NCBI GenBank assembly: GCA_025765615.1
Contig: JAIVFJ010000129.1
Location: forward strand, 62,001-126,000
Source of the DNA: Zopfochytrium polystomum
Taxonomy: Eukaryota; Chytridiomycota; Chytridiomycetes; Chytridiales; Chytridiaceae
Reading direction: 5' to 3'
DNA length: 64,000 nucleotides
Positions 33,493-44,514 of the stretch are shown piece by piece (position 1 is the first letter of the stretch; each line of letters starts with the position of its first letter). Position numbers and translations under genes: made by a program. Under the pieces are notes generated by a model. It did no database searches, had not been told where the DNA came from, and saw only the letters and a program-made list of their open reading frames with translations.

Positions 33493-35103
33493 ATGGACAT
33501 CGTCGTTTCACCAACATCCTTCCTGTCGAGGCTCCCGGACACTCTCCTGCTCGAGATCGCCCTTGTCCTCGACATTGTCAGTCTCTGGCGCCTCTCGCGC
33601 TTGTGCCGCCGCCTCCGCGCGCGGATACTCGGATCGCGATTGATTTGGATCCACCGTCTCGCCGCAGTCGAACGAGCCGCGAACGTTCCGCTCACACCAA
33701 ACCAGACCTGGGGCCTCGCCGGCCTGCGAAACCTCGTCCATCGAGTCCATCCGCGACCACGGTCTCCAGCGCAGTCATATGGTAGCGATGCGCCGCAGCG
33801 CATGCGCGTTTTGCAGATCGAGGAGACGGTGGGAATCCCGTGGACTCCTTTGGGATATGGATCGGTGCCTGTGCGAGAACCGCCCGCGAGACCCCAGCGC
33901 GTGGTCTGCATCATACCCATCTACAGCCGCAGCCGCAATGTTGTCCGCGGACACAGCCCATGCGTGCTCAAAGACAGATGCGGCATTCTGATCGGTGGCG
34001 ACACGCAGGTGGCTGCGAATTCGCCCGGGTGGAGCTGGCTCGACATCCAAAGCGGTCGGCGGGTTCGTTTCCCAGAAACTAGCGTGCTCGCAAACGCCGG
34101 GCCCACGGACGAGATCGTGTGCCTGCCAGGAACCGACTTTGTCGTGCACGGTAAAGCTGCGAATTTTGAGCTCTCCCTGCTAAAATGGGACGACGCTGTC
34201 GAAGACTTCGTGCCAGTGCGACCGTGTCCGCTTGCGGCTGAGCCGCGAGTACAAGCGATGCTGGAGAGAGGCGGCCGTCCTATCATCGAAGCGACAACTG
34301 GCCTGGACGGATCGGCGTGGCTGTGGTTCAGATTTCCATCTTCGGACGACAGATCCTTGCAAGTTTTGGCGTTTCGCGCGCGGCCCTCGTGTGACGAGAG
34401 TGGAGCCGTAGTTTCGCACAACTTAACCTTTGTGCGATTGATTAAACTTGGGCCAGCCCCGCCAGGTGGAGCATGGGGAGCTACATCGTTTGGGGCTGGA
34501 ATATTTTCGGCAACTAAACTCGTGGGCCATCGCAGCAGCTCAGAGGTTTATCGTGCAACCGACGGCAGGCTACTTTTTGAGCAAGTAGGCCCGCCTTTAC
34601 GCTTGTCGGGGACCAAAGCTTTCGTATGGATGGAGGAAAACGACATCGAGGAAAACGACGCCGACAGCAGGAGTGGGCTGCTTGTAGATCCTGGAACCGA
34701 TTTTCCATTCAATTCTTTGCGCCCCACCCAATCCCGTGGAAAAACCGCATTCAACTTTGCGGTGCTTGACTTGCTTGCCGCTGCATGTGGTGTGCCGAGC
34801 AGCCGCGGAACGGGCGGACTGTCAAACTTTCAGCACTCCGAAAGCTGCCGCGTCGACACTGATTTGGACACTGATTGGATCGTTAGGAAATGCATGTCCG
34901 GGGTTGATTTCAAGTATTTTGACGATAGGCGCAATGGCCGCTTCAAGTTCCTGGACTGGAGCAGACAAAAATGCCATATATTTGTGCTGGAAAGCGTGCC
35001 TAGCTCGCAACAGTTGGCGGCGATTGTTTTGTACGAAGATTTCGCAGAAGGAGGCGAGCCTTGTTTGCGGGCAGAGTGTCATCTAACTCCCTTCGTGATG
35101 TGA
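33493..35103 (+). CDS. F-box-like protein, tandem copy B, intronless
   Basis: A 536-aa paralogue of copy A, starting at ATG 33493 (the frame is open 12 codons further up, but this ATG aligns with the F-box). F-box-like SRLPDTLLLEIALVLDIVSLWRLSRLCRRL is followed by LTPNQTWGLAGLRNLVHRV, WSWLDIQSGRRV, PGTDFVVHG, DGSAWLWF and SHNLTFVRLIKL, which match copy A in the same order. It differs by insertions in the C-terminal third (an acidic NDIEENDADS stretch). Both copies end with the same HxTPFxM pattern. Function is inferred as for copy A. Confidence 0.7.
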   Translation: MDIVVSPTSFLSRLPDTLLLEIALVLDIVSLWRLSRLCRRLRARILGSRLIWIHRLAAVERAANVPLTPNQTWGLAGLRNLVHRVHPRPRSPAQSYGSDAPQRMRVLQIEETVGIPWTPLGYGSVPVREPPARPQRVVCIIPIYSRSRNVVRGHSPCVLKDRCGILIGGDTQVAANSPGWSWLDIQSGRRVRFPETSVLANAGPTDEIVCLPGTDFVVHGKAANFELSLLKWDDAVEDFVPVRPCPLAAEPRVQAMLERGGRPIIEATTGLDGSAWLWFRFPSSDDRSLQVLAFRARPSCDESGAVVSHNLTFVRLIKLGPAPPGGAWGATSFGAGIFSATKLVGHRSSSEVYRATDGRLLFEQVGPPLRLSGTKAFVWMEENDIEENDADSRSGLLVDPGTDFPFNSLRPTQSRGKTAFNFAVLDLLAAACGVPSSRGTGGLSNFQHSESCRVDTDLDTDWIVRKCMSGVDFKYFDDRRNGRFKFLDWSRQKCHIFVLESVPSSQQLAAIVLYEDFAEGGEPCLRAECHLTPFVM

Positions 35104-35109
35104 ATAAAT

Positions 35110-35700
35110 TCCCAATTTCACCTCCTTCCAGATTTGATTCTTTTGGACATCGTCGGGCGTCTCGACATTCTCAGCTTTCCCAGTGATGCCATCGCCTCCG
35201 CACCGTCATTCTCAATTCGCAATCGCACTGCATGGATCGCCTCGCGACCCTCGAACGGGGAGCCAACCTGCCGCTCACCCCCAACCGTACGTGGGGTCTC
35301 GCTGTACTACGAAATCTGGTGACTCGCGTTCACCCGCGTCCACAAACCCGATCGGCAACCAGAAGAGGGTCCTATTCACGTTGCATCATTCCGAGCGGTT
35401 CCTGTGCGATCAAAGCGAAGCAGTTACTTCGCACGAGCTTGCCTTTGTCAGGGCGGTTAAAGTGAACCCATATATCCAAGACGGCTCGTAGGACTACTTG
35501 ACGGTGGTAAGAAGCACCGGACGCGTGCAGTGCTTCGACCTAAAGAGGAAGCTGCTTCTTTTCGCCAAGAAACGGACCAAATCAAGGGTATTTGGCGGCG
35601 ACGGTTTTGTACGAAGAATTCGGCTCCGAGCTCGCAGCTTCTCGTCATGCAGAGTTTTACCAAACACCATTTCAATTACTTGAATACGGAGCGGCAAAGC
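35110..35700 (+). pseudogene. F-box-like tandem copy C, internally deleted
   Basis: Short pieces match copies A and B in order: ILLDIVGRLDILSF (F-box part), ATLERGANLPLTPNRTWGLAVLRNLVTRVHP, then a jump to SHELAFVRAVKVNPYI, and a last piece near the end. More than 900 bases of the middle are missing and the frame shifts between pieces. It is a remnant of a third tandem copy. Confidence 0.75.
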
Positions 35701-35799
35701 AGAACAACCGGCTGTGATGGCTTCTCAGATTCCATCAGCCTGGTGTAAAATGTAAGCGAAGCATTACAAAAAGTCTGTAATCGTTCTTCCGTCCTTTCG

Positions 35800-36849
35800 T
35801 CACTCGGTGGCAAACTCAATCTCCACCGAATCACCTTCCTCGTCCCTTTTGAATCCTGCTCCCGTGTACAGCGCGTTGGCGCCCGCATCCGCATCGTCCG
35901 CAAACAGCATCACCACCGCCGCGCCGCCGTCCGCAAACGCCATCCTCGCGCAGCTGGCAACCACGGCCGCCGCGAACCCTTTCCTCCGCTCCTCGGGCGG
36001 CGTATACACGGGGCCGATCCGCGAGATGCGCGCGACCCCCGCCGGCGCCCTGTGCACCGCCATGCCGACGGGCTTCTCCGTGTCGTCCTCCCACACCGCA
36101 ACGCGGCGCTCCGCGATGCTCCGCTCGAACCCGGCGGCCAGGATGTCGTCGCGGACCGCGGGCAGGTGCAACTCGTCTTGGAATGCGCGGGCGCTGGTGA
36201 CTAGCCAGGGCAGGTCGTCTGTTATTGAGAGGTTGGCTGGTGGGCGCAGCCGCCCGCCGCCGCGGGGATGCGGAACGGCGGCGGGAGGGCTGGTCATGAC
36301 ATAGACGACGAGACCTTTTACTTTGCGGGGGACGAGGGACAAGGCGGAGGTGCTGCCACGGCTGCTCACTTCGGCTCGGTGCAGATCGCAGCAGCGGCTT
36401 GCAAACTCGGCGGCGGCGACCGGGTGGCCGGTGGCGCCTTTAATGGGACCAAGGATGCCTGGGGTTTTGCAGCGCACAGCGTCAAACAGGCGATCTGCGA
36501 CGGCGGCGGCCGCGCCGGGCGGCATGGGGCACAGGTTCGGAGGGTAGCCAGTCCCGCTATGAAAAGCCGCACCTACGATGCGACCGGCGGTGGGGGACGA
36601 TGGCGTAGAGGGCGGCTGGTCGCCAGCGTATGCGCGGACGAGGATCCAGACGGTTGGGGGAATCCCGTCGGGGCTATTCTCAGCGGGCGACTTGCTCGCA
36701 TCGCTTGTTCGGAGCGCGTAATCGAGGGCAGTATTGAAGACGTTGGTGGAGAGAGGGTGCGCGGCAAGGTACTGCGGCGATGCGGCCAGCGCGTCGTGCG
36801 CTGCATGCGGCGACAGGATCAGCTCGACGGCGAAACTCTGGGCCGTCAT
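35800..36849 (-). CDS. GNAT-family N-acetyltransferase
   Basis: Minus-strand intact frame of 349 aa from the ATG at 36849. An in-frame ATG at 36939 exists, but its extra residues come from a CT/CA microsatellite and are unlikely to be coding. The C-terminal third is a GNAT acetyl-CoA-binding domain: RISRIGPVYTPPEERRKGFAAAVVASCARMAF contains the RxxGxA-type pyrophosphate loop (ERRKGFA), followed by VMLFADDADAGANALYTGAGF, the usual last strand and helix. The N-terminal two thirds are Ala/Pro-rich with no recognised domain. The substrate is unknown; in related proteins it ranges from small amines to peptides. Confidence 0.8.
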   Translation of the reverse strand: MTAQSFAVELILSPHAAHDALAASPQYLAAHPLSTNVFNTALDYALRTSDASKSPAENSPDGIPPTVWILVRAYAGDQPPSTPSSPTAGRIVGAAFHSGTGYPPNLCPMPPGAAAAVADRLFDAVRCKTPGILGPIKGATGHPVAAAEFASRCCDLHRAEVSSRGSTSALSLVPRKVKGLVVYVMTSPPAAVPHPRGGGRLRPPANLSITDDLPWLVTSARAFQDELHLPAVRDDILAAGFERSIAERRVAVWEDDTEKPVGMAVHRAPAGVARISRIGPVYTPPEERRKGFAAAVVASCARMAFADGGAAVVMLFADDADAGANALYTGAGFKRDEEGDSVEIEFATE

Positions 36850-37107
36850 GTGTGGGTTTGGCAAGAAGAAATCAAGAATGGGCAACTCCTCGCTCTCTCT
36901 CACACACACTCTCTCGCTCACACTCTCTCTGACACACATTCACATTTTATTCCCTTCTCTTCCACCTACCATGAAGCGGTGCAATGATTCGCCGCCGATA
37001 TTGTCAATATTAATACACAGTCAGTATTACATTCATTCAAAAAAACGTATGTGCGACTCGGCGAGGCAGCGAAGGCGGTTGACTTGTCAATTCCCACAAG
37101 ATACAAC
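36850..37107. repeat. CT/CA microsatellite in divergent promoter region
   Basis: Spacer between the divergent GNAT and nucleoside hydrolase genes. It contains CTCTCT/CACACA repeats (about 36890-36945) and an AT-rich stretch (about 37005-37040). Confidence 0.5.
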
Positions 37108-38805
37108 ATGCGCCAGTTCATCGTCGATTCAGGTCAGACACTCCCCCACGCACAGCCCGTTGCCGCATATCCGAACACCTAATCATCACACGCGTCGGCC
37201 CTCCCTGCCTCCCATCCATTCCCCTTTGCAATATCCCCGATCGCCCGTAATTCGAACCAAGCTCAGACTTTGGAATCGACGATGCCTCGTCCATCATGGC
37301 CGTCGCGTCCTCCCCGGACGTCGATCTTCTCGCCCTCACCGTCGTGGACGGCAACGTGCCGTGCGCGCAGGGCATCGTCGCTGCAAAGTAAGTTACCATG
37401 ACGCGGCTTCCATCATGCCATCCCTGTCGACAGTCGCCTCGTCGTTTGTTCGCTGTTGCTGAGATCGCTGAATTACCATTTTTTCGCAAATGCAAACGCA
37501 GGCGGCTGCTGGCCGTATCGAACAAGACGCATGTCCCAGTGTACCCTGGCGCTACCGCGCCACTCGTGAGGGGGTAATCAATCGGCCGATCGTTGTGTTC
37601 GTTGTGTGCAGCGCGTTCGTCCTTTCATTCCCAGCCTAATCTGCTCCCACACGTTTTCGCCTTCCCCTTCAGGATCCAAACTAAAGAGTGCTGGGTAGGA
37701 CACGGCAAGGACGGTTTCGGCAACTTCTCCTTCCGACCCGAGTTTGAGTCCTTCAAGGACCGCTTTCTCGCCGACGAAGGCAAGGTCACGGTCCACGACA
37801 AGCCCGCCGCCCTCGCACTGATCGATCTCGTCAAGGCGAACCCGTCAAAGATAACGTGGGTCGCTTCTTGTGCAACTTTTCGCTCACGCCAAACAACAGA
37901 ATACTCGCAATCGGGCCGCTGACGAATATCGCGCTTGCCATTTCGCTGGACCCGGACTTTCTGAGCAGGCTGGACGATCTCATTGTCATGGGTGGCTGCA
38001 TCAACGCGCGGGGGGAACAGCAACCGCGTCGCCGAGTTGTGAGTTCAAACAAACTCTCTTGCTTTTACGCTGCTTCGTTCATTTACATGAATCCACTCCC
38101 CACTTTTCCACTCAAGCAACTTCTTCTGCGACCCCGAAGCCGTCCACATCGTCCTCGACGCCGCGAAACGCCTCGTCACCCTCCTCCGGCGGCAAGATGG
38201 CCAAACCCCCCGTGACGATCGTCTCGTGGGAGACCACGCTCGACCATGGACTCAACTGGGCCGAGTACGACGCGATCCTGGATGAGATGGGCGGCGCCGA
38301 GACCGCGCAGAGTGTGCTGTGGAAGGGGATGACGCACTTTTACGAGAGCATGGGGAGGCAGATGTTTTCGAACCTCACGCGGGGCGAGGACGGAGGGGCG
38401 GATGGCGAGGAGAAGAAGAACGGCGTGGTTGCTGCTGCGGCGGAGGGGCATCATTTTGCGGCGCATAAGCTCGACAGTGGCAGGTTCGTGGTGCATCCAA
38501 GGCAGTTGTTTGACGCTCAGTGAACTAAAATCGCTGCTAAAATGTTTCCACTCGCTCTCCTCACGGCGCCCAGGTTCATCCTCTGCGACTTTTACGCCGC
38601 CGTTGTCGCCCTGAACCCGAAAGCCATGGTCCACTACCACGACTGGGATGCGCAGGTGGAACTCGCCGGCCGGCTGTCCCGCGGGATGCTCGCGTTTAAC
38701 TGGCTGTTCGACGAGCCAAACCCCAACGTTCGCGTCGCCTTTTCGATCGACAAGTCGGCGGTGGTGGACACGCTTCGCCACGTGATCAAGCAAGACAAGG
38801 CTTGA
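37108..38805 (+). CDS. Inosine/uridine-preferring nucleoside hydrolase
   Basis: Hydrolyses the N-glycosidic bond of nucleosides for salvage; calcium-dependent family. The signature DSDFGIDDASS (DxDxGxDDA) is formed across intron 1. The fold motifs VPVYPGA, ECWVGHGKDGFGN, AIGPLTNIALAI, VMGGCIN and FFCDPEAVHIV follow. Seven exons: 37108-37132, 37267-37387, 37502-37573, 37673-37855, 37900-38038, 38117-38483, 38574-38805, all GT-AG. One G too many in the G6 run at 38010-38015 and one C too many at 38179-38181 disrupt the frame. Corrected length is about 378 aa. An insert rich in Glu, Lys and Ala (near 38380-38460) lengthens the C-terminal half compared with bacterial relatives. Confidence 0.88.
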
Positions 38806-39280
38806 GTGACTCCCCCTCGAATTAGAACGCCTTGGAAGGGCTGGGTTGGTGACAGATTTTTTCAGATGGATTTGGGACCTCGGTGTCCGAGACGGAATAA
38901 AGAAAAATTGTCGACATGCTCAGGACAGAAGCCGTTCGATTTGCACAAGCGACGAGTCGTTCACTGCATGAGACAAAGCAAAAGAGATGGGCTGGTTGAA
39001 CCACTCTCTCTCAGCCAGGAGACATTATAGCCCAAAGCTGTCAGTGCCCTAACATCCCCTCCCGATACCGATCCGAAGCACGTCGGCTCTTTTCCATGTC
39101 GCCTTCTACATTATTCATCAAACGTTCCACAACTCAGTCTCGTCCTGTCTTTTCGCAGCAACAGACCCGGTCAACACCGCGTGTTTCATCATTTCTATTC
39201 CCACCCGTGGACAGAGACAGGGACAAAGAAGAAACCAAAATGGTTTTTGTGCGTATGTACGTTTCATTAACATTGCGTTT
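38806..39280. other. Intergenic between convergent genes
   Basis: Spacer between the 3' ends of the nucleoside hydrolase and the small secreted protein gene. No gene is supported. Confidence 0.45.
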
Positions 39281-39690
39281 TCACTCGTGTCCGAGGCGTC
39301 CACGCAGGTGGCCGAGCATACCAGTCGTCGGCAGCTTGTCGTGCAGCTTCTGCAGCCTGCCCGACGCCACGAACGCCTTGGCGTTCTCGAACAAGCCCGC
39401 GTCCTTGAGCTCCTGAACCAACTTGGCCCTGATCGCGGGCCTTACGTCTGGAGTGGCCAGAGCCCGAGGAGAAAAATTGGGTTTTGTGAGTTGGAAGAAG
39501 AGAAGTAGTGGGCGGTACGGGTTGGGAAGTCGGGGGAAAGTTCTTCCGTGATGAAAGGAGGAGTAGAAATGACTGGATGAAACACGGTACCTTCATAGTC
39601 CTGGATTGGCACGGGTGCAGCCTGCACGGTGGTCGCTTCAATGAAGACCACAAAGACGGCGAGGAAGAGGGTAGGGAAGGAAAACCTCAT
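39281..39690 (-). CDS. Small secreted protein, 88 aa
   Basis: Two minus-strand exons, 39690-39591 and 39447-39281, joined by a GT-AG intron of 143 nt. Residues 1-24 are a classical signal peptide (MRFSFPTLFLAVFVVFIEAT...VQA, cleavage expected before APVP). The mature part is about 64 residues, highly charged and helical-looking (AIRAKLVQELKDAGLFENA), with no cysteine and a GHLRGRLGHE C-terminus. No family is recognised. The ORF is complete and in phase. It could be a cell-wall or signalling peptide; nothing in the sequence decides. Confidence 0.7.
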
Positions 39691-40656
39691 TGTACTGGCG
39701 AGCACGGGAGGCAGAGTGAGCAAAGAGTGTGTGAGAAGAGAATGTCGTATATGTAAATTCAATCCAACACCCCTCAAATCCGTTATAATACTACATGGCG
39801 AACAAATGAACCGGGCTAGAAACTCCTTTTGGTCGACAGGAAGGGCGGACAAGAATGGGATATCTGCCCTTGAAGAATAAAAACGCCTGGGCCAACAATC
39901 CAGAGTCGCTGCCTCTCCTCGTCTCACACAGTCGCTTTGGACCGATTACCTGCCTTTGGCGAAATGGTTCAGGTTGCTCGCGAATCACGTGCCGAAGCGT
40001 GTTGTCCAACCGCCGATTTGCCGATTGTGAGACCATTCGCACGTTTGGGCCAGACTCGACGAACACAAGCCGCTCAAATCTTTGGTATTGGACAATCTCC
40101 CTTCGGCTGGCTGTCGCAAGCATGTGAAAAGCAACGCTGACGGCCACCGGTTAAAAACCCCGCGCGGCGCCACCCCGCATGGCCTGCACACGAGGGACTT
40201 GCCAACAAAAAACAGACTGTTGGTCATACGCGACAGCCGAGAGCGCGTCCATCCAAGCTCCAGATTCCTTCCTTCGTGTTCTGCCGGATCTCGCGAAATC
40301 ACGGGTGGGGGCCATCCGGATGAACCGGTCGGCTTAGCCGGCTCCACAGGGAAAACGATTTCACACGTTGAATCACGTGTAATGGGCGAACTCATCGGCG
40401 ATTCGCAAGCCAAAAAGCCAACCCGGCACGGACCAGGAATCGAGAAACAACAGAAAAATGAACAAAAAAAGAGAAACAACAGAAGCAAAAGAAAAACAAA
40501 ACCAAAAAAAAGAAAAACATCGCTCTCACTCACGCACACAAACACGTTTCTGGAGTGTTGTTCTCGGCTCGCCGCCCCCTCGCACACCACACGCCCCCCT
40601 CCTTCAATTCAACCCTCGCTCACCCTACGACAACAACAACAAGGAGCAAAGACGCC
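39691..40656. other. Intergenic, divergent promoter region
   Basis: Nearly 1 kb between the small secreted protein gene and the isocitrate dehydrogenase gene. An A-rich stretch (about 40440-40520) and ACAACAACAAC near the ATG look like leader sequence. No gene is recognised on either strand. Confidence 0.45.
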
Positions 40657-42642
40657 ATGGCACTATCAAAGCTCCCCATCGCTGTCGCGCGCGGCGACGG
40701 TATTGGGCCAGAAAGTAACGTGCTCCCCAACCCCAACCTTTCGTTTGACGCAGCTGCCCGGGAACTGATCGTGACTGTTTCTTGCTGCGACGATTGCGAT
40801 GGTGCTCGCCCTCCAACTCACCTTCACGCGCCCCTCGTGCTCCCCTGCACGTCCAGTGTAAGTTGTCCCGCGAACTTTGTCGCAGTGCTTCCGAGACTAA
40901 CCGATCACGATCGGACACCCACCATGAAACCCCACTACCCCCTCCAACCAGCATGGCCGCCGCGATCAAGATCTTTGACGCGGTCAAAGTCCCCTTCCAC
41001 TACAACTACATCGACATGGGCAAAGACATCTACCTCAAGGGCTACAGCAACGGCATGACGCCCGAGGCCAAGGACACAGTCGAGCGTCTGGGAATCCTGT
41101 TCAAGGGCCCGATGGAGACGCCCAAGGGGGTGGGCGTCAAGAGCATCAATGTCACGGCGCGCAAGGTGTGGAGCACGTTCGCGAACAAGCGCGTCTTCAA
41201 GACGCTGCCCGGCGTCGAGACCGTGTACTCGCGCGCCGGCATCAACGTGGACCTGACGCTGTTCCGCGAGAACATTGAGGACACGTACGGCGGCATCGAG
41301 CACTACCAGACCAACGACGTTGCGCAGACGCGGAGGCTGATCACGCGGCCGGGCAGCTTGCAGATCCACCGGATGGCGTTTGAGGTGAGTTTTTTCAGAT
41401 CAAGCGCAGGCGGAGTTGGGAGGGTGGAGCGGGGGTTTCCTTTTTGCCGTGAGAGGCGTTCATGTTTCTCTCGTGTGTTTGTTTTGTGTTCTGACAAGGC
41501 GCGCGCGCTCCCCTTCCCACACTCGGAAAACTCGACAACTTCTCAACAACCAACCAGGTCGCCCGCAACAAGGGCGCGCACCGCATCACGTGCTGCCACA
41601 AGGCCAACATCCACAAACTCACCGACGGCCTCTTCCTCTCGACCTTTTACGAGGTCGCCAAGGACTTCCCCGACCTCAAGGCCGACGACTCGATCGTCGA
41701 CGACCTCGCCATGAAGCTCGTCATGGACCCGCGCAAGTTCGACGTCGTCGTCCTCCCCAACCTCCAGGGCGACATCATGTCCGACCTCTGCGCCGGCCTC
41801 GTCGGCGGCCTCGGCATGGCCCCCTCCGCGAACCTCGGCGAGCGCATCAGCATCTTCGAGGCCGTCCACGGCACCGCGCCGGATATCGCGGGGAAGAAGA
41901 TGGCGAATCCCACAGCGCTGCTCATGTCTGGCCTCATGATGCTCAGGCAGTACGGGCTCGGAGAGAAGGCGGACGCTATCCAGCGCGGGCTGGAGGCTGC
42001 GCTGGCGTCCGGCGACCGCACGAGGGACCTCGTGCAACTGCCCGGGCGGTCGCCGCTCGGGACCGACGGGTTCGCGGACTCGGTGATCCACCACATTGCG
42101 CCCGAGGCCAAAGCGACCTCCGTTGCGTTCTCGGACATCAAGTTCACCGCGCCTGTCAAGCCCGCCGCTAACCCGATGCTCAGCGACACGGCCGCCCGCG
42201 ACAGGACCAAGGAGAAGACCGTCGGTACGGACTTTTTCGTCGACTCGGAGCTGCTACCGAACCAGGTTGCGGACGTTATCCAGGGCGTGCTTTCAAAGGA
42301 GAAGGATGCCGCACCGTTCGCGTTGACCATGATCAGCAACAGGGTGAGATATCCGCGTCGCGTATGATTGTCTCTTTGCACTTCGAAACTCATCGTATCC
42401 TGCTCGTGCTGCTCATTAATTTCCAGGGAACCCAAGTCTGGCCAACCGGCTCGCTCTTCACCGAAGTCGTCAACCACTACCGGTGCCGTCTGGAGCTCAA
42501 GAACAAGGAAGAGGGCGGCGCAAAGGAGAGCGATCTCCTTGAGCTCGTCTCGGACATTTCCAAAAAGATCCGCGTTTGCTCATTGGAAATGCTCCTCGAA
42601 ATCGACGGCAAGAAGGGCTACTCCCTCGCTCAGGGACAGTGA
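40657..42642 (+). CDS. Isocitrate dehydrogenase, Thermus type with C-terminal domain
   Basis: Oxidative decarboxylation of isocitrate to 2-oxoglutarate. Motifs of the isocitrate/isopropylmalate dehydrogenase fold: ARGDGIGPE, ILFKGPMETPKG, LFRENIEDTYGGIEH, VVVLPNLQGDIMSDL, GGLGMAPSAN and EAVHGTAPDIAG. Unlike typical fungal mitochondrial IDHs, it carries the extra C-terminal domain of about 140 residues (FFVDSELLPNQV, ISNRGTQVWPTGSL, VNHYRCRLELK, LEMLLEIDGKKGY) seen in Thermus-type enzymes. Exons: 40657-40714, 40952-41384, 41558-42343, 42427-42642. The first junction is one base out of phase (probably an A missing at 40712-40714). Length is about 497 aa. No organelle targeting peptide is evident. 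Cofactor (NAD or NADP) is not assigned. Confidence 0.9.
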
Positions 42643-43586
42643 AGGGATTCTCGGATGGTATTGTGAGTTTTCTTAAGAGCCTGGTAGAACGACCTGGATT
42701 GGAGTTGAAGCTTGCACTTTTTGTTCACTTTTCCTAGATGAAAACTTCTTTTTTTCGCGCGGTCCGGTTTCTTGCTCTCGTTTCTCGTTGCTTCTTTTTC
42801 TTCTTCACTCTTTGTTTCTGGTAACTTGGTAGCGCATACGCATCAACCGGTCAATGTATTCAATTGTCTTCTTGAAGTTATGTCTGACTTATCACACACG
42901 TTGGGTGGATGTCTCCCTTTCCACCACCTTCAGCGCACAACGCCTCCACCATCAGCGCTGCCCACCCACCCTTCCATCCAACCTTCCACGCTGCGGCAAC
43001 TGCCCATCGATTCGCTTTGAGTTAATCCAACCACCCACTCCCGCAGTTCGGTCGAAGTAAATGCTGAAGTCACGGTTCAAAATATTGAGCGACGACGTCA
43101 ACACTGCATGGCGTCTCGCACTACCCTTTCACAAGCTGCTCGCACATAGATACCGCCGATATCTCTTTCACTAAAGCGACCGAACGATTCAATCAAAAAG
43201 CTGTGCATTTATTCAGTGGGCACCGATTTGCCTCAAGTTTGAAACCCACTTCACTCCCCTCAACGGACACGGAAATACTGCGGTAGAACCAAGTGGAAAG
43301 GGAACGCACGTGTTCGCCGGTGCATGAAGGGTGATGATTTCGTAGGCTGCATGGCGTCGCAGGTTGCCGCTTGAACGCGCGGATGGTGACGGCTTCGTCA
43401 ATTTGGAGAGGAACCCTACGCCAGCGACGTGATCGAGAATCGCTGCATGCTCCACCTATGATTGTGGTCATACCATTCAACGATGCTGATTGAGCTTGCA
43501 ATAAAGGGTCAGGGAGTAGTGGATGGAAAGTGCCAGCGAGGGTTCAAGCAAAATGGCAAAATGGAAACAGATATAAGGAGCCTCCG
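42643..43586. other. Intergenic between convergent genes
   Basis: About 940 bases between the 3' ends of the isocitrate dehydrogenase gene and the bL19m gene. No coding sequence is supported. Confidence 0.45.
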
Positions 43587-44414
43587 TTACTTCTTGTTGG
43601 CCGAAAGCTTCCTCTCGATCTCGGCATCCTTCATGACCATACCATCGATGGAGCTGAACGACAGCGGCGCCAACGCCGGCCGATCCCGCAGCGCGTACAC
43701 GTTGTCCCTCCCCTTTGCAAACCCCTCCACCCTCTTCAGCACCTTGATGCGCGTGACCATCGGCGAGTAGATCGGAAACACCATCTCGACGCCGGTCCCC
43801 AGCACATAGTTCTTGAGCGTGATCGTCGACATCAGCCCCTTCCTGCTGACCGCGATCAGCACGCCGGCGAACGCCATCTTGCGCGGGCTGCTCCGGCACG
43901 AGATCTGCTCGACCAGCAGCACCGACCCGGGCTCGACCGCCGTCGGCGAACCGGCCGCGAACAGCTCGGTGCGCCCGTCAAAGTCGTGGCGGGCGCGGTG
44001 GTCGACATCGATGGCCCGGAGGAGCTGGTGGCTTTCGCGGTTGCGACGGGGCTCGTCGGGGAGGCCGACTTTCTGCGGTTTGAGGTGGCCGATCTTGGGG
44101 AGCGGGCCGCTGGGCGGCTTGGGGTAGAAGAAGGGGAGCGCATCGCCTTCGTCGTCGGCCTTTTCTGGTTGAACGCGGGCAAGGCGGTGGGTTCAAGGCA
44201 GGCGATCGGAAAAGGTTGTTTCTGTCAGATCAAGTGCTGGTCGACTGCGTATAATGGGGTACCACTCACTGTCGACTTTCTTCTGGCCTGTTTTCGCGAC
44301 CTTGCCCTTGACGTCCGCCGCATACAGTCGTCGCTGTTCTTGCTGCTGCCTAGGTGCTTGCAGAGGCAGTGCCCACGCGCAGGCTGAGGCTGAGATCGAG
44401 GTCCGACCGCCCAT
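43587..44414 (-). CDS. Mitochondrial large-subunit ribosomal protein bL19m
   Basis: Structural protein of the mitochondrial large ribosomal subunit, 240 aa. Exons on the minus strand: 44414-44270 and 44164-43587, GT-AG and in phase. The N-terminus is rich in Ala, Ser, Arg and Gln without acidic residues, as in mitochondrial presequences. The C-terminal L19 domain shows GSVLLVEQISCRSS, FAGVLIAVSRKGLMSTITL, GTGVEMVFPIYSPMV and VKVL-like segments, then YALRD. It is divergent from the GEP4-like gene, with 100 bases between the two ATGs. Both products act in mitochondria, so a shared bidirectional promoter is plausible. Confidence 0.88.
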
Positions 44415-44514
44415 GCGGGCTGCAGAGGCGTACCGAGGGGATTAGGGTGTTCATGTCAAGAGTTTTGATGCCAACCCCTTTCAAAGCCATCAGACAATCG
44501 ACCATTCCTACGAT

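Noticed and set aside
36850..36939. N-terminal extension of the GNAT protein from ATG 36939.
   Set aside because: The extra residues derive from a CT/CA microsatellite and give a repetitive RES/VCVRE sequence with no family support.
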